From: Acarospora socialis
Taxonomy: Eukaryota > Ascomycota > Lecanoromycetes > Acarosporales > Acarosporaceae
DNA: 64,000 nt
Direction: 5' to 3'
Assembly: GCA_025617375.2 (NCBI GenBank)
Contig: JAMYGW020000008.1
Span: forward strand, 1,674,001-1,738,000
The position numbers were made by a program, and so were the translations under genes. Under the pieces are notes generated by a model. That model searched no databases. It saw only the letters and a list, made by a program, of their open reading frames with translations, and had not been told where the DNA came from. Positions 21,614 through 33,124 of the stretch are shown here, one piece after another. Numbering within the stretch: the stretch's first letter is position 1; each line of letters opens with the position of its first letter.

Positions 21614-22721
21614 ATGTCGCGCTCCGTCATGCGCCCTCGAACCCTACAGTCAGCCCTATCGCCATTGAGATTCACGATATCGGTCGCACCTCGGGTCCTG
21701 GCGTCACGATGTCAGGCCAGACATAGTTCTCACTCGCCTATGGGCTCACCACCGACAGACCCTCGCAAGAAGGTCACAATCAATACTTTGCGCTCATTGC
21801 ACCAGAAGCAAGAGCCGATCACGATGATCACCGCTCATGACTTCCCCAGCGCACATGTCGCCGATGCTGCTGGTATGGACATGATCCTAGTCGGAGACAG
21901 TCTGGCCATGGTCGCTCTAGGGATGGAGGATACGAGCGAGGTCATGCTGGAAGAGATGATTCTGCACTGTCGCAGTGTGGCACGCGCAACGAAGGGAGCA
22001 TTCACTGTATGTAAGATATGATACAGTACATGGATCATTGCTGATATCAACGTCAGGTTGGAGATCTCCCAATGGGCAGCTATGAGATCGCCCCCGAACA
22101 AGCCCTCGAGTCCGCGATCCGCGTCATCAAAGAAGGAAGGGTACAGGCGGTCAAGCTCGAAGGCGGTCTGGAAATGGCTCCGACGATAGCGAAGATCACT
22201 CGAGCTGGGATTCCAGTGCTCGGACATGTTGGCTTGACCCCACAGCGGCAAAACTCGCTTGGTGGCTTCAGGGTGCAAGGCAAGACAACCGCGAGCGCGC
22301 TTAATCTTCTTGAAGACGCGCTCGCTGTCGAAGCAGCTGGTTGCTTCGCTGTCGTCCTTGAAGCTGTTCCTGCAGAGGTCGCAAGTCTCGTCACCAAGAA
22401 GCTGAAGATTCCCACTATCGGGATTGGTGCTGGAAACGGCTGCTCAGGCCAAGTTCTTGTTCAGGTTGACATGAGCGGAAACTTTCCACCCGGCAGGTTT
22501 CTTCCTAAATTCGTGAAAAAGTACGGCGATGTCTGGGGCGAGAGCATGAGAGCGATACAGGCATACAAGAGTATGTGACTCTACCTGAGAGAAAGTGAAT
22601 ATAGGTACTGACACTCGATTCAGGTGAAGTCAAGAGCCGAGCATATCCCGCCCCGGAACACACCTACCCTATCCCCACGACAGAGTTGACGGAACTCGAG
22701 AGAGTGACGGATCAAGCATAG
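21614..22721 (+). CDS. panB: 3-methyl-2-oxobutanoate (ketopantoate) hydroxymethyltransferase
   Basis: Transfers a hydroxymethyl group from methylene-tetrahydrofolate to 2-ketoisovalerate, the first step to pantothenate and coenzyme A. Exons 21614-22006, 22057-22570 and 22624-22721 give 334 residues. The ATG at 21614 begins a basic, Ser/Arg-rich presequence (SRSVMRPRTLQSAL...RHSSHS), fitting mitochondrial import. The TIM barrel motifs are plain: TMITAHDFPSAHVADAAGMD, ILVGDSLAMVALGM with the metal-binding GDS, VGDLPMGSY, VKLEGG, GHVGLTPQ, VLEAVP and IPTIGIGAGNGCSGQVLVQ. The C-terminal exon reads SEVKSRAYPAPEHTYPIP. Length fits fungal PanB. No other pathway gene is nearby. Confidence 0.95.
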
Positions 22722-23408
22722 CACTGCCAACAGTGCTTTCTCCTCTACTCTGTCATGTTTCTAGTCTCTACCCCCCGTTTTTGGGGTCATTTCGAGCATT
22801 CTCGCATTTCGGCGGCGTTCATTTCCACAGGACGTCAACCATGTGCACTGCGCATTCAGTGGTTTTCTCATAGCGATCCGGAGTATGATGCACAGTATTA
22901 GCGGCCATAGACTTACATATCGTAACCAACGTCAAATTCATACCAAAGCACCAATCATCGAAGTCGTAGCAATGGTGATCTTTGCCATGTGCGAGATACC
23001 TTGACTTGGTCCATGTTCTATATCACTATGTAGACTTCTGAGTTCCATATTTGGAACAAAGGTTCTCAGGTGGTAAGAAGTACAAGGGCTTGGACGGTGG
23101 AGAGCATCGTCAACAAGCGCAGCGAACCCTTGAAGTCGTCTTTCTGGAAGTAAAAGAGACAACAGACAGACACAGTCAGAAACACAACACTCACATATGT
23201 CCATCACTGCAACACCTAGCACTCAATGCCCAGAATATTACCTAAGGCTGCGATCTTCAGGTAATCACTGAAACTTAGAACTCAGCGCCTTTAACCGGAA
23301 ATCTCAACCGAGCAGCCCCCTACAACCCTCGCGAAAAATTCCCTTCCCTCGGCGATCTTCCAGAGAGCCGGAAAAACATTCCACTGCACCTAGTTCATCA
23401 ACCTCACC
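22722..23408. other. Intergenic, no gene seen
   Basis: Downstream of panB and upstream of bfr2. No supported feature beyond the presumed bfr2 promoter. Confidence 0.6.
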
Positions 23409-25371
23409 ATGGCGGAGACGCAGAAGCCGAAAACACTGGCCGAACAGATCGCTGACCTCGACGACCCCACGCCAAAAGGTACCAGTTTTCCTCCTTGCAG
23501 GCAATCACAGTGACTGCTAACAAGCCCATACCGGCCACAGACTTCGACCCCGAAGACCACGGCGCAGCGCATACCAACGGCCTTCTAGCGGACTCGGACT
23601 CGGAGGCTTCGGGTACCGATGACGAAGGGGCAGCTGGACGGGAGCATTATGTTGACGTCGGGTATTGTTAATTCAAGTTTTTGTTATGTGTGGGTGGGCT
23701 GTACTGAGGAGAAGTAGGAAGGCGACATTGCGCGGACCGGAGGAGGTGGTTCTTGGGGCGAGGTATGAGGGGACTAGTGTTGGGAGGGATGCGTTGATGG
23801 GTGTGGGTATGGGTGTTGATGAGGAGAGCGATGATGATCCGTTTGGGAGTGGGGCGAGTAAGAGGGGTGGGGAAAGTGAGGAGGAGGACGGAGAGGAAGA
23901 AGACGAAGAGGGAGAAGAAGCGGTTATGGATGTTGATGGTGAGGTGGGTGAAAACGAGGAGGAAGTGGATGAGGATGAGGATATTGATAGCGATGAGGCG
24001 TTTGGGGAGGGGGATGGAGAGAGGTTTAAGGGGTTTAGTTTTCGAGGGAGTAAGAGGTTAAACCAGGGCAAGAATGGGGTTGAGGAGATTGTGGACCTGG
24101 CGATGGAGGCGTCAGATTCGCAGGGAGATTCGCTGCTTGGGGGGTCCGAGAGCGGGACGAGTGGTGCTGACGAACTTGACGCTTCGAGCGGAAAGGATGA
24201 CATGAGCGATGATGAGAATTCGCCTGGCGATGATAGTGCTGAACCGATGGAGGGCAACAACGATGAGAACGAAGATGAAGACGAAGACAACGACGAAGAT
24301 AGAGGCCCATTCAAAGCAACCGACGAACGCGCCGAACTCCGCAAAATGATGGCCGAGGAACAAAAGACCGTAGCATCGACCATCTCGCAAGCCGCGAAAG
24401 CCGACGTTAAAAAAGGCAACGCAGTCAAATATCAACGCTCCACATTCGACTCTCTCCTCAACACTAGAATCCGCCTGCAGAAAGCCCTCATTGCCACCAA
24501 TTCCATCCCTACACTCAAAGACCACCCCACCGCCCCCACCGATCCCTCCGCCAAGCAAGCCATCCTCGCCGCCGAAGAAGCCGCCATCAACCTCTGGTCC
24601 CAACTCGACACCCTACGCCACACTCTCACCTCCCCCGCCCAAATCGCCACGAAACGCAAACGCTCCCCTGATTCTCACCCCGACCCCTCAACACCCACCA
24701 CAACCCTCTGGCACCGCATGCAATCCCACGAATCCACCTCCTTCCCCATCCGCCGCTCCACCCTCGAGAAATGGTCCGCCCGCCTCCGCCCCGTCTCCAC
24801 CCTCTCTTCCTCCCGCAACCTCCTCGCCACGGCAACCAGCACGCAACCCCTCACTTCCGTTCTCGACCACCACCTCACCGACATGTCACGCCTCGTCGCC
24901 CGGACGCGAACTCCGCGCTCTTGCGCCCCGCTGCAGGCACAAGCCGGCGTCGCCGAGGCCCGCGATGTCTATGATGACGCGGACTTCTATACGCTTTTGC
25001 TGAGAGAGTTGGTCGATCAGCGGATGGCGGATAGCGTGGCGACGGCGGGCGTTTCGGCCGCGACTACCGGAGCAGGAATAGTGGCAGTGGGAGGGATAGG
25101 AGTGGGGGGGTTGCCGAGAAGGGAAGGTAGAGTGAGGAAGAAGGTCGATACTAAGGCTAGTAAGGGGAGGAAAATGAGATATACGGTGCATGAGAAATTG
25201 CAGAATTTCATGGCAAGTGAGGATAGAGGGACGTGGGGAGACCGGCAAAGGGATGAGTTGTTTGGGGGGTTGTTGGGGAGGAGAGGGGGGTTGCGGGAGG
25301 ATGGCATGGATGAGGATGATCTGAATCAGGATGACGTCGAGGAAGAGGGGTTGCGGTTGTTTAGAAGCTGA
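23409..25371 (+). CDS. bfr2: Bfr2/AATF (Traube) family protein, small-subunit processome factor
   Basis: Nucleolar protein needed for early 18S rRNA processing. Exons 23409-23478, 23541-23661 and 23718-25371 give 614 residues. The start MAETQKPKTLAEQIADLDDPTPK and the following DFDPEDHGAAHTNG...EHYVDVG match the conserved N-terminus. A long acidic, disordered region (Glu/Asp tracts, about residues 95-280) precedes the AATF leucine-rich part: LRKMMAEEQKTVASTISQAAKADVKKG, then LLNTRIRLQKALIATNSIP. The C-terminal TRAUB domain contains DDADFYTLLLRELVDQRMA and then KVDTKASKGRKMRYTVHEKL followed by QNFMASED. Base composition swings from G-rich to C-rich to G-rich within the last exon, but the protein stays in frame and conserved. 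It is convergent with the next gene, 212 bp away. Confidence 0.93.
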
Positions 25372-25583
25372 GAGAATAGCTGGTAGTTTTTATGAGTGTG
25401 GAGATGAGCGGGTGCTTGTGGGATTCAAGGACGAGTAGGTTTTATCGTGCATCAAATTTTGGTAGGGTATCAATTACTGCTTTTACCAAAGGTGTACTAT
25501 ACAGCTGATCGATGCTTCTATCCAATGCGCATACCAGTATCTCCTCACCCAAGTATAGTCTCATGTCCCGCTTCTCAAAACCC

Positions 25584-27827
25584 CTACTCATGCTCTAACA
25601 GTTGCGACGAAAACCCCGGCGGCATATCAAACCTTAAATTCTGACTCTCGTCATCGAATATGCTTTCGGGCAAAAACTGAGAGGTCGTCATGATCTTGCC
25701 ATCCCACACGTCTCCTTCTCCCTCGACACTGACCTCTGCCCCTGCGTCGTCACCCTGACTCTCGTTCACGTCCTCGCCCTGGCTATCGTAGAGGAGATGG
25801 ATTCTCGACAACAACGGCGAGGATGGAAGCGAAGGAGCGAGCAAGGGCGAAGACTGCAGGAAGGTTTGTGGAGGCAAGAAGTCTGCGTCGGCGTCTGTGT
25901 TTGCGTCTGAGGGACAAGGCGACGATCGTCCTGGTTCTTGTTCGCGTTCTCGTTGGACATCTACTTGTTGGGGAGGAAGAGCGGGAAGTGCGCCATCGGA
26001 GTCCAGAATCCTGAGAGAAGGCCGCGACTCGAAGGATGGTCCTTGTTGCGATCGCGGTTGAAGAGCGGGGAGGGTATTGCAGTCCGGGTTCATGAGCGGA
26101 GGTTGCGATTGGGTGGGATATTGCGATGGTTGTGGATAAAGGGAGTTGGGTGGGGCTTCGGAGTAGAGGGTTTTTCTGGATATGATTGGGGATTGGGTTG
26201 AGACCTGGGATGTTCGTAGATGATTGTTTGGTGATGATGAGCGTGAGGGGGATGCCGAGTTGTGGCTGCGTTCGGGTTCGTTCGAAACGGCCGCGGCGAC
26301 TGCGATGGGAGAGAGGGATGGAGGAGAGAGGGGTGGAGGAGAGGGTGTGTAGTCCCGACAGATGAATCCGAATTGCGATTGCGAGTCTAGGAGGCGCGAG
26401 GTTGGTGTTGGTGGATGATTTAGATCTTCTGTGTGTTGAGGTTGAAGTTCAGTTTGGGTTTGGCGGTAGAGGTCGTTGAATAGCTGGGCTGAGGCGGCTT
26501 CGGCCGAGGAGAGCGGTGGGTGAAGTGGATGGATTGGGGAGGAGGTGGTGCTGTTTGTGAGTGCAGTATCATCTTTGCTTTTGGGTCCAAGTTCGCGGTT
26601 GGAAGAAGAGGGTGTTTGAGGTGGGATTGGTGGCTCGGCGTGAGGGCCCGGAAGTGGCACGTCCGTGTTTTGAGACGGTATTGCTTCAAGAGGGCTGGGT
26701 TGATCTGAAATTGATGGGGGTATATGTGGCATCTCAAAAATATCGTGCTCGGTTGGTTGTGTTCTATTCGTCACGTCGTGAAGACTTGACGCTTCTTCAC
26801 CTTCATCCTCTTCCTCTTCGTCGTCTGAGTCGCGGATTTCAGTCTTCGAAGAGATAACGGACTGGGGAGTCCGCATTGGTCTGTCGAACTGCTCAGTCGT
26901 ACCTATCGGCTCTTGTAGGGCGCCTTTCGACCTTTCGTTTTGCCCTTGATTGTCCGAGCCAATGGAAACATTTGATCCTCCCAATTCATATTCTCCTTTC
27001 CCTACAGTCCTCAGCGATGGCGAGACCGTCAACGGCTGACTATCCTCATTCTCCCAGCTAACACTGCTCTTAACTTCCAGCTTCGGATGCCAGCCCGTCA
27101 ACTTCCTAGCCTTGAGTCCAACATTCAACGGAACAAGCGTATTTGTAGATCTTGCCTTCAGAGGAGATCGTACAGGGTTACGAAATGAAGGCGTCCTTCG
27201 TGTTGATAACGGAGTGTCGGCAGGTGACTGTGAGGAGGGAATCTCGACCATGCGAGCCGTGATTGGCGTTTGTGGCGGGATCAGTTCGCTTCCTGCCGGA
27301 CCCATATGGGTATGGGTGGCGTTGCTTCGTTTCTCTGTAGTTGAGGTTGCGTTTCGCTCAGTTTCCGGCTCCTGTTTCACTTTTCGTCTCTTGCCTCTTC
27401 GCGTTTCCATGATTGAAGGTGTGCTCTTGCTAGGCAGTGTCTTTCTCCGATCTCTCTCAGGCGACCTATCCTCATTCAGGGCCGTTTCTGTATCCTGAGC
27501 AGATAGTGTCTTCCTCCTCTTCCTCTTCGAAGGTCCGTCTTCATTTACGACAGTTGTCGCATCTCTACTTGGCAGTGTTGTCCTCCTCTTCCTCTTCGGA
27601 GAAGCCTCCTTTTCAATGTAGTCCAAATCAAGGCTATCATCCTGTGGCAAGTATTTCGTAACAAAATCGATTTGGGTCAGAGTCTGCTGCCGCGTTCGTG
27701 AGGCCGGAGGCGTAGGTCGCGTAGGATTGATTGACCGTCTCCGAGCAGGGAAGTGGACCTGTCTCGCGTTTGATTCTGAGGTGTAAATTCTATTAGATGG
27801 AGCTCGCTTTTTCGAACGGGACGGCAT
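25584..27827 (-). CDS. Unknown Ser/Pro-rich, basic N-terminal nuclear-type protein
   Basis: Single exon, 747 residues; I do not recognise a named family. The N-terminus is very basic (MPSRSKKRAPSNRIY) and contains RQQTLTQIDFVTKYLP, a motif I recall from uncharacterised ascomycete proteins. Three imperfect repeats of about 23 residues follow, built on SPKRKRRTTLPS / PSKRKRRKTLSAQD / SPERDRRKTLPSK, then ETRRGKRRK. Together they look like multiple nuclear localisation signals with phosphorylatable Thr. The middle is low-complexity Ser/Pro/Gln with an acidic run (DSDDEEEEDEGEE) at about 325. The C-terminus (TTSQFLPESIFDDESQNLRF...GFSSQLLEHE) is the least repetitive part and may be a conserved interaction motif. 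It shares a 410-bp divergent region with rad4, which could mean co-expression; that is inference. Confidence 0.72.
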   Translation of the reverse strand: MPSRSKKRAPSNRIYTSESNARQVHFPARRRSINPTRPTPPASRTRQQTLTQIDFVTKYLPQDDSLDLDYIEKEASPKRKRRTTLPSRDATTVVNEDGPSKRKRRKTLSAQDTETALNEDRSPERDRRKTLPSKSTPSIMETRRGKRRKVKQEPETERNATSTTEKRSNATHTHMGPAGSELIPPQTPITARMVEIPSSQSPADTPLSTRRTPSFRNPVRSPLKARSTNTLVPLNVGLKARKLTGWHPKLEVKSSVSWENEDSQPLTVSPSLRTVGKGEYELGGSNVSIGSDNQGQNERSKGALQEPIGTTEQFDRPMRTPQSVISSKTEIRDSDDEEEEDEGEEASSLHDVTNRTQPTEHDIFEMPHIPPSISDQPSPLEAIPSQNTDVPLPGPHAEPPIPPQTPSSSNRELGPKSKDDTALTNSTTSSPIHPLHPPLSSAEAASAQLFNDLYRQTQTELQPQHTEDLNHPPTPTSRLLDSQSQFGFICRDYTPSPPPLSPPSLSPIAVAAAVSNEPERSHNSASPSRSSSPNNHLRTSQVSTQSPIISRKTLYSEAPPNSLYPQPSQYPTQSQPPLMNPDCNTLPALQPRSQQGPSFESRPSLRILDSDGALPALPPQQVDVQREREQEPGRSSPCPSDANTDADADFLPPQTFLQSSPLLAPSLPSSPLLSRIHLLYDSQGEDVNESQGDDAGAEVSVEGEGDVWDGKIMTTSQFLPESIFDDESQNLRFDMPPGFSSQLLEHE

Positions 27828-28237
27828 ATTTGTCTTTTGCGTGATCGTGCACGATCGTTACAAGTTGTAGGTGACAGAGGACGGTAGAGGAATGTTGAGA
27901 GACGCGCCTTGGGAGACGCGACTGGAAGCGAGTTGATGTCATCATTCGAGTGTACCTTATGGTTCACTGAGCATCAGCTTCAAGGGAGACAGATACACCA
28001 CGGTCGCGCATATACTCTCGTATTAATTTCATACGATGCAAGAGGAATTTATAATGGTTCATACCCAGTGAACCCCGACAGAAGAGGATACTCGTTGTTG
28101 ACAAAAGATGCCGTGCAACGAATCGCTCTTTCAGGTGCACCACTTCTGTCAGCAAACACACCTTAACTATCAGGCGGACGGGGATATCTCTTTGTCTTTG
28201 ACATGATTATGCGACCTTGATCCCGGTATATACAATC
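27828..28237. promoter_or_regulatory. Divergent promoter region, unknown protein / rad4
   Basis: 410 bp between two start codons that point away from each other. It must contain both promoters. No specific damage-response element could be assigned by eye. Confidence 0.55.
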
Positions 28238-31200
28238 ATGGCGGGCTCCAAGCGTGGAGGTAAGAGGCGGATACTGGAAGGCTCACATCCTCGACCTTCT
28301 GGCAAAGACGCCGTACCTGTCATATACCAAGAAATGCTTGCGGATACAATCACCTCTTCGCCTTCAAGGTTCAACGAAGAAGACAAACCATTCAAGCGTC
28401 GGAGAATCGGGGGACGCGTGATATCTAGGCCCAATGGCGATACCTCTGAGCAGGATACGGAGCACTCTACGGTTCTGGCTGAGGACACCGATACAGATGG
28501 CGCCAGCTTTGAGACTGTGTCGCAAAGGCAACAGACTACATATAATGACTCGGATGATTCTATCAACAGTGATATGGACTGGGAAGAAGTGGACCTTGTC
28601 AACAGTAGGGCTAGAGACAGCGCCGAAGAGGACGAGAAGCCAATGGATCTGGTGATAGGTGGAAAGGACATGGATGCAGCAAAACGTCACACACCTCGGC
28701 GGAGAGTTGATTCTGCGGTAGACAGAAAGATGAGATTAGAAGTACATAAATCACATCTGCTATGTCTACTCGCGCACGTTCATCTGCGAAGCCGTTGGTG
28801 TGATGACGCTGAGGTTCAGGTGGGTTTCATACTTTGGTTGCATCACGGCCAAGCATTGATTCTGTGTTGAAGGCTGCAGTAAAGAGAGTGCTGACTAAAC
28901 GGACGATATCATACCTTAATCCAGAGAGTGCACAGTCTCAGTTTCAAAGGTCAAGATCGTTCATGGATGGTCTGGCGCAGGCTACTGAAGCTTGGAAGGC
29001 AAAGTTCAAAATAACTGCGAGGGGCATGCGACGACCGTATTGGGCTGAGAATGCTGAGGCCTTGAAAGATGTATGTTCCGAAAAGCTGAGATTCCAGTCC
29101 AGACTAGCTTAATCCTCTGTGAGACATCCCGGATGGAAATGCCAGGTCTGACTTATAACTGTGGACGTAGTTCAGTCTCCCTGACGACATGGATCCAATG
29201 TTGGAGAAAGCCGACTTCCGTGCGTTAGCGGTCAAACTCGAAGGATCCCGGGATGTTGGGGCCCAACTCTTTTGCGCTTTTCTGAGATCTGCTGGGGTAG
29301 ACGCACGGCTGGTCTGCTCGCTACAACCTCTGCCTTTTAATGTCACGGTCAAGACAATTACACCTCAGAAGCCAAAGCCAGATCATATCGTTGACGAGAT
29401 GGGAAGCCGGCCTGGTACGAGCGACGAGGACAGTGGAGTGGATGTTCAGCACGACGTCAATCCGTTTGGGCCAAGGTCTAGTGTCAATACGAATAACCCA
29501 GCGCCTCTAGTGCCTACGAGGCCGAGACGCCTAGGACAGCCTACTTTCGCATTGGATAAGAATGTCATTGCTTCAAAAACGCTACCTTTAAAGTGTGCGT
29601 TGTCTCTCTCCGACTATTCTCTTCCTACTAATGAGTGAGATATAGTACCCAAACGAAAACGTATCAAAGAGTCACCATATCCAGTGTTCTGGGTCGAAGC
29701 GTTCAATGCGGCGGTCCAAAAATGGGTTCCTGTCGATCCGCTAGTGACGAAAACCATCGCCAAGCCCACCAAGTTCGAACCCCCAGCAAGTGACGGAGAG
29801 AATAATATGAGCTATGTAATCGCCTTCGAAGAAGATGGGACCGCTCGAGATGTGACAAGGAGGTATGTGAAAGCCTACAATGCCAAAACTAGGAGACTCA
29901 GGATAGAATCTACAAAGGGCGGCGAGAGGTGGTGGCGAAGGACAATGAGAGTATTCACCAGAAGATGGAAATTGGACCGTGATCAGGTTGAAGATGCCGA
30001 ACTGGCAGCGAAAGAGGCTGCAGAGGAAATGCCAAGGAATGTACAAGACTTCAAGGATCACCCTTACTACGCGCTGGAGCGGCACTTGAAACGCAATGAG
30101 GTCCTCCATCCTAAGCGTGAAGTTGGGAAAATTGGAGCTAGCAAATCGTTGTCAGGGGTGCCGAGCAAAGCGCTAGAGCCAATCTACAGAAGACGAGATG
30201 TTCATCATGCGAAGAGTGCTGATGGCTGGTATAGGCTGGGGCGAGAAATCAAGGTAACAGCTTTGGTATTATTCGATTGAAGAAATCATGGAGCTGATAC
30301 AATATTGTTGCCCTTAGGCTGGAGAGCAGCCTCTGAAGTATGTGCGGCCACGTCGGGAGAGAGCAGTATCTGCTCACGAGAGTGGAGGAGACGATTCCGA
30401 CGGGGACGGAGCGGCTGGTACCGGTCTCTACGCTGCCTTTCAGACCATGCCCTACGTTGCCCCTTCCATCGTAAACGGACGCGTGCCAAAGAATGCCTAC
30501 GGTAACCTTGACATCTATGTCCCGAGTATGGTACCTCAAGGAGGAGTGCACCTACCCTACCCAGAAGCTGCACGGGCTGCCAAGATCATTGGTATAGACT
30601 ACGCAGACGCCGTGACTGGTTTCGAGTTCAAAGGTCGTCACGGTACGGCAGTGGTCAAAGGTATCGTTGCAGCGGCGGAATACCGGGAAGCTCTTGAAGA
30701 GGTCATTAGAGCATTCCAGGATGAGCGAGCAGAGGCGGAAGAGGCGAGACGGACTGCAGAAGCGCTGAGAATGTGGAAGCGGTTCATGGCGGGTTTGAGG
30801 GTTATGGAGAGGATTGATGGGTATGATATTGAAGGCGAGAGGGATGCTGTACATGAGGAGATGGAGAAGGCGGATGAGGTGATGGATGAACATGACGGAG
30901 GAGGCTTTCTGCCGGATAGGGATGAAGAGGTGACAGCGGAACCTACTGTTGGACGGTTTGATTTCCACCAAGGTCACACCCAGGAAGGTGATGATGGTGG
31001 TGGCTTTATGCCCAGAGATGATGACGAGGACGCGGATGCGGAAGAAGCTTTAAGAAGTATGCAAGTTGCACCCGAACCCTACACGAAATGTGAAGATACG
31101 ATCTCCTCGCAACCTGAACATGGACGGGGCGGTTTCATGCTTGATGAAAGGCCTTGTGATGGTGGTGGCTTCATCCTTGAGGACAATAACCAAAGCAAAA

Positions 31201-31610
31201 GCAGCACCATACCGAGCATCACGGGCATATATGACTCTGGTATCCGGGAGGCTTTCGTAGATTCCGAGCTCGCCGAAGCCATAACGCTGCAACGCCTGCA
31301 TGACGAAGGGAACTCGACATTCGACGATCTCACCGAAGGAGGGGGGTTCATCCATGAGGAAGAGCCTGCACAAACAACATCCAGTGCATCTGTACGTGCC
31401 GATAACAGCGCGCTGGAGGCAAAAGAAGATCACGACAAGCGAGCTGAAAAGCAAACCGACATGAACATCATCGAGCAAGAGCTTCCCGGAGATTATCGAT
31501 CATTCAAACATGAACAGCCATCAGAGGAAGAAGAGGAAGATCGAGGATCGTTACTCTCGCATGACCCTGAAGATGATGACGCGGATCCCGAATGGTTGGC
31601 TAGCGATTAG
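28238..31610 (+). CDS. rad4: DNA damage recognition protein Rad4/XPC
   Basis: Recognises helix-distorting lesions and starts global nucleotide excision repair. Exons 28238-28819, 28873-29070, 29171-29594, 29646-30253 and 30318-31610 give 1034 residues. The ATG at 28238 follows short 5' sequence; the N-terminus is basic and acidic by turns. The transglutaminase-like fold is recognisable: VHKSHLLCLLAHVHLRSRW, TISYLNP, QFQRSRSFMDGL, KFKITARGMRRPYW, EGSRDVGAQLFCAFLRSAGV followed by DARLVCSLQPLPF, and PVFWVEAFN. The beta-hairpin domains follow: FKDHPYYALERHLKRNEVLHP, YRRRDVHHAKSADGWYRLGR, VPKNAYGNLDIY and GGVHLPYPEAARAAKIIGIDYADA. The tail has five (D/E)GGGF-type motifs. Exon 3 must end at 29594 using the GTGCGT donor; the adjacent GTGTGC donor would bring a stop. 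Confidence 0.95.
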
Positions 31611-31698
31611 AAGTAGAGTCCATCCAGCATCAACTATGTGACTTCCCACAATGGTCGTTTCGGAGAAACAAGGCTTGACCTCACGAATCAGCGTTGCC

Positions 31699-33124
31699 TT
31701 ATTCAGACTTGACCTTGACCTCGACCTTGACCTTCTTGTCCCGGTGCGAATCCTCGAACTGTTTAGACGCATGAGGTGACCTGCCAGCCTCTACGTCGCT
31801 ATTGCTGGTAAGAATTGGGCTGCCAGCTCGTTTGTTCGAAGTTGTCTCTCTAATGCGTGTTGCTACGTTATATCCAGTGATTGATGATGTAGGCTGAGCT
31901 TGAGGGGAGGATTCCATACAATCCGTACTGTTATTGTCCCCAGTCTTGTCGATAAGAGCTGTATGAGCTTTTGGATCTGGTGGCTTATGTGAACGCTCTC
32001 CCGTGACGCCTGAGTCCCGGATTTTGAGTAGCGACTTTTGCCGTTGTTCCTCGTAGAGTCTCGTCAGTCGCTCATTTAATGTCGCCACTTCCTTTCTCAG
32101 CTGGGCTGAACCAAGTCAGCAAGTGAGTCCTTTTAGGCAAGCCTTACCGCTTACATATCTCCTCATTTCGGGTTCTCGCCTGCTCGCACCCCTCGGTCTT
32201 AGAGCTTCGAGGGCCTGAAGGGTTATCGTTACTCTCTCCCGCCATGGCCCCAACAAACTTCGTGTTGTTTTCCAGGAAGCCTTTTAGCGACGGTGGCTGA
32301 GCACCAGTAGCCTTTGCAACAGCTTGTTTCGCCTTCGCCTCGACATCAGAAGCAGCAGCAGTAGTAGTTGCCGCCGCAGGTACCGAACCCACAACAGGAG
32401 CAGGCCGTACACGGATAGCAGAAGGAGTAGCAGCGGGGTTCAATCCCACACCAGGAGATGGTCCTAGACCCATATAATGAGGAGGATGAACAGTGGTTTT
32501 CGATCCTACAACAGGAACGGGCCCTACACGGACAGTAGGAGCAGCAGCAACGGGTCCCGACCCCAGCGCGGGAGCTGGTCCTACACGGACCGCAGCTGGA
32601 GAAGTGGGTTCCTTAAAGGGGCGCGGTTGTAGAATAGGGATACTAGCAGCAACGGGTCTCAACCCCAGCGTGGAAGCTGATCCTGCACGCGCAGCAGCAG
32701 TGGCAGCGATACTTGCGTCCAACCTAAGTCGATTCATCCAGCCGAGATCAGCACACATCCCACAATTTCTTCAAAACCTCAATCTTTCCAATGCAGATGA
32801 GAAAATTTTCACTTACCTGTCCAATCTCTGCAGAATTTCCCTCCCCTGCAAGAACAGCAGCTCCTGATTGTACATCAAGACCTGATTGGAGAGTGAAAGG
32901 CACTTCGCATCAGGATGGAATGCTAGACCTTCGCTCTTGTCCCCGGTTGGGGAGATGCAGTTTCTCGGAGTGCTATAGTTTCTGGTATCTCTGGTGTTAT
33001 TTGACCTTGCACTGTGACGAGCAGGTGGCGTTCCTTGGGTGGGCTGTGCAAAGATAGAGGTAGGAAATGTGAAGTTGGAAGTGGGCAAGGAGTACGATGA
33101 TGGGAATTGTGAGAAGCTTGACAT
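31699..33124 (-). CDS. Unknown protein: Ala/Pro-rich repeats with a coiled-coil segment
   Basis: Exons 32817-33124, 32155-32723 and 31699-32105 give 427 residues; no family recognised. The N-terminus (MSSFSQFPSSYSLP) is Ser/Thr-rich. It ends in a conserved-looking stretch LSLSNQVLMYNQELLFLQGREILQRLD. The second exon encodes an Ala/Pro/Val-rich region with about five imperfect repeats of the form (V)RVGPxPxxGSxPxAA. A coiled coil spans the second intron: RTRNEEISQLRKEVATLNER followed by LTRLYEEQRQKSLLK. The tail ends in alternating Lys/Val (KVKVEVKVKSE). The frame closes exactly at all junctions, supporting a real gene. It is convergent with rad4, only 88 bp between the stops, so the 3' untranslated regions probably overlap. 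Confidence 0.72.

Noticed and set aside
24491-25003. 170-codon Pro-rich plus-strand frame inside bfr2
   Set aside because: Frame shadow of the C-rich part of bfr2; the bfr2 frame carries the conserved motifs.
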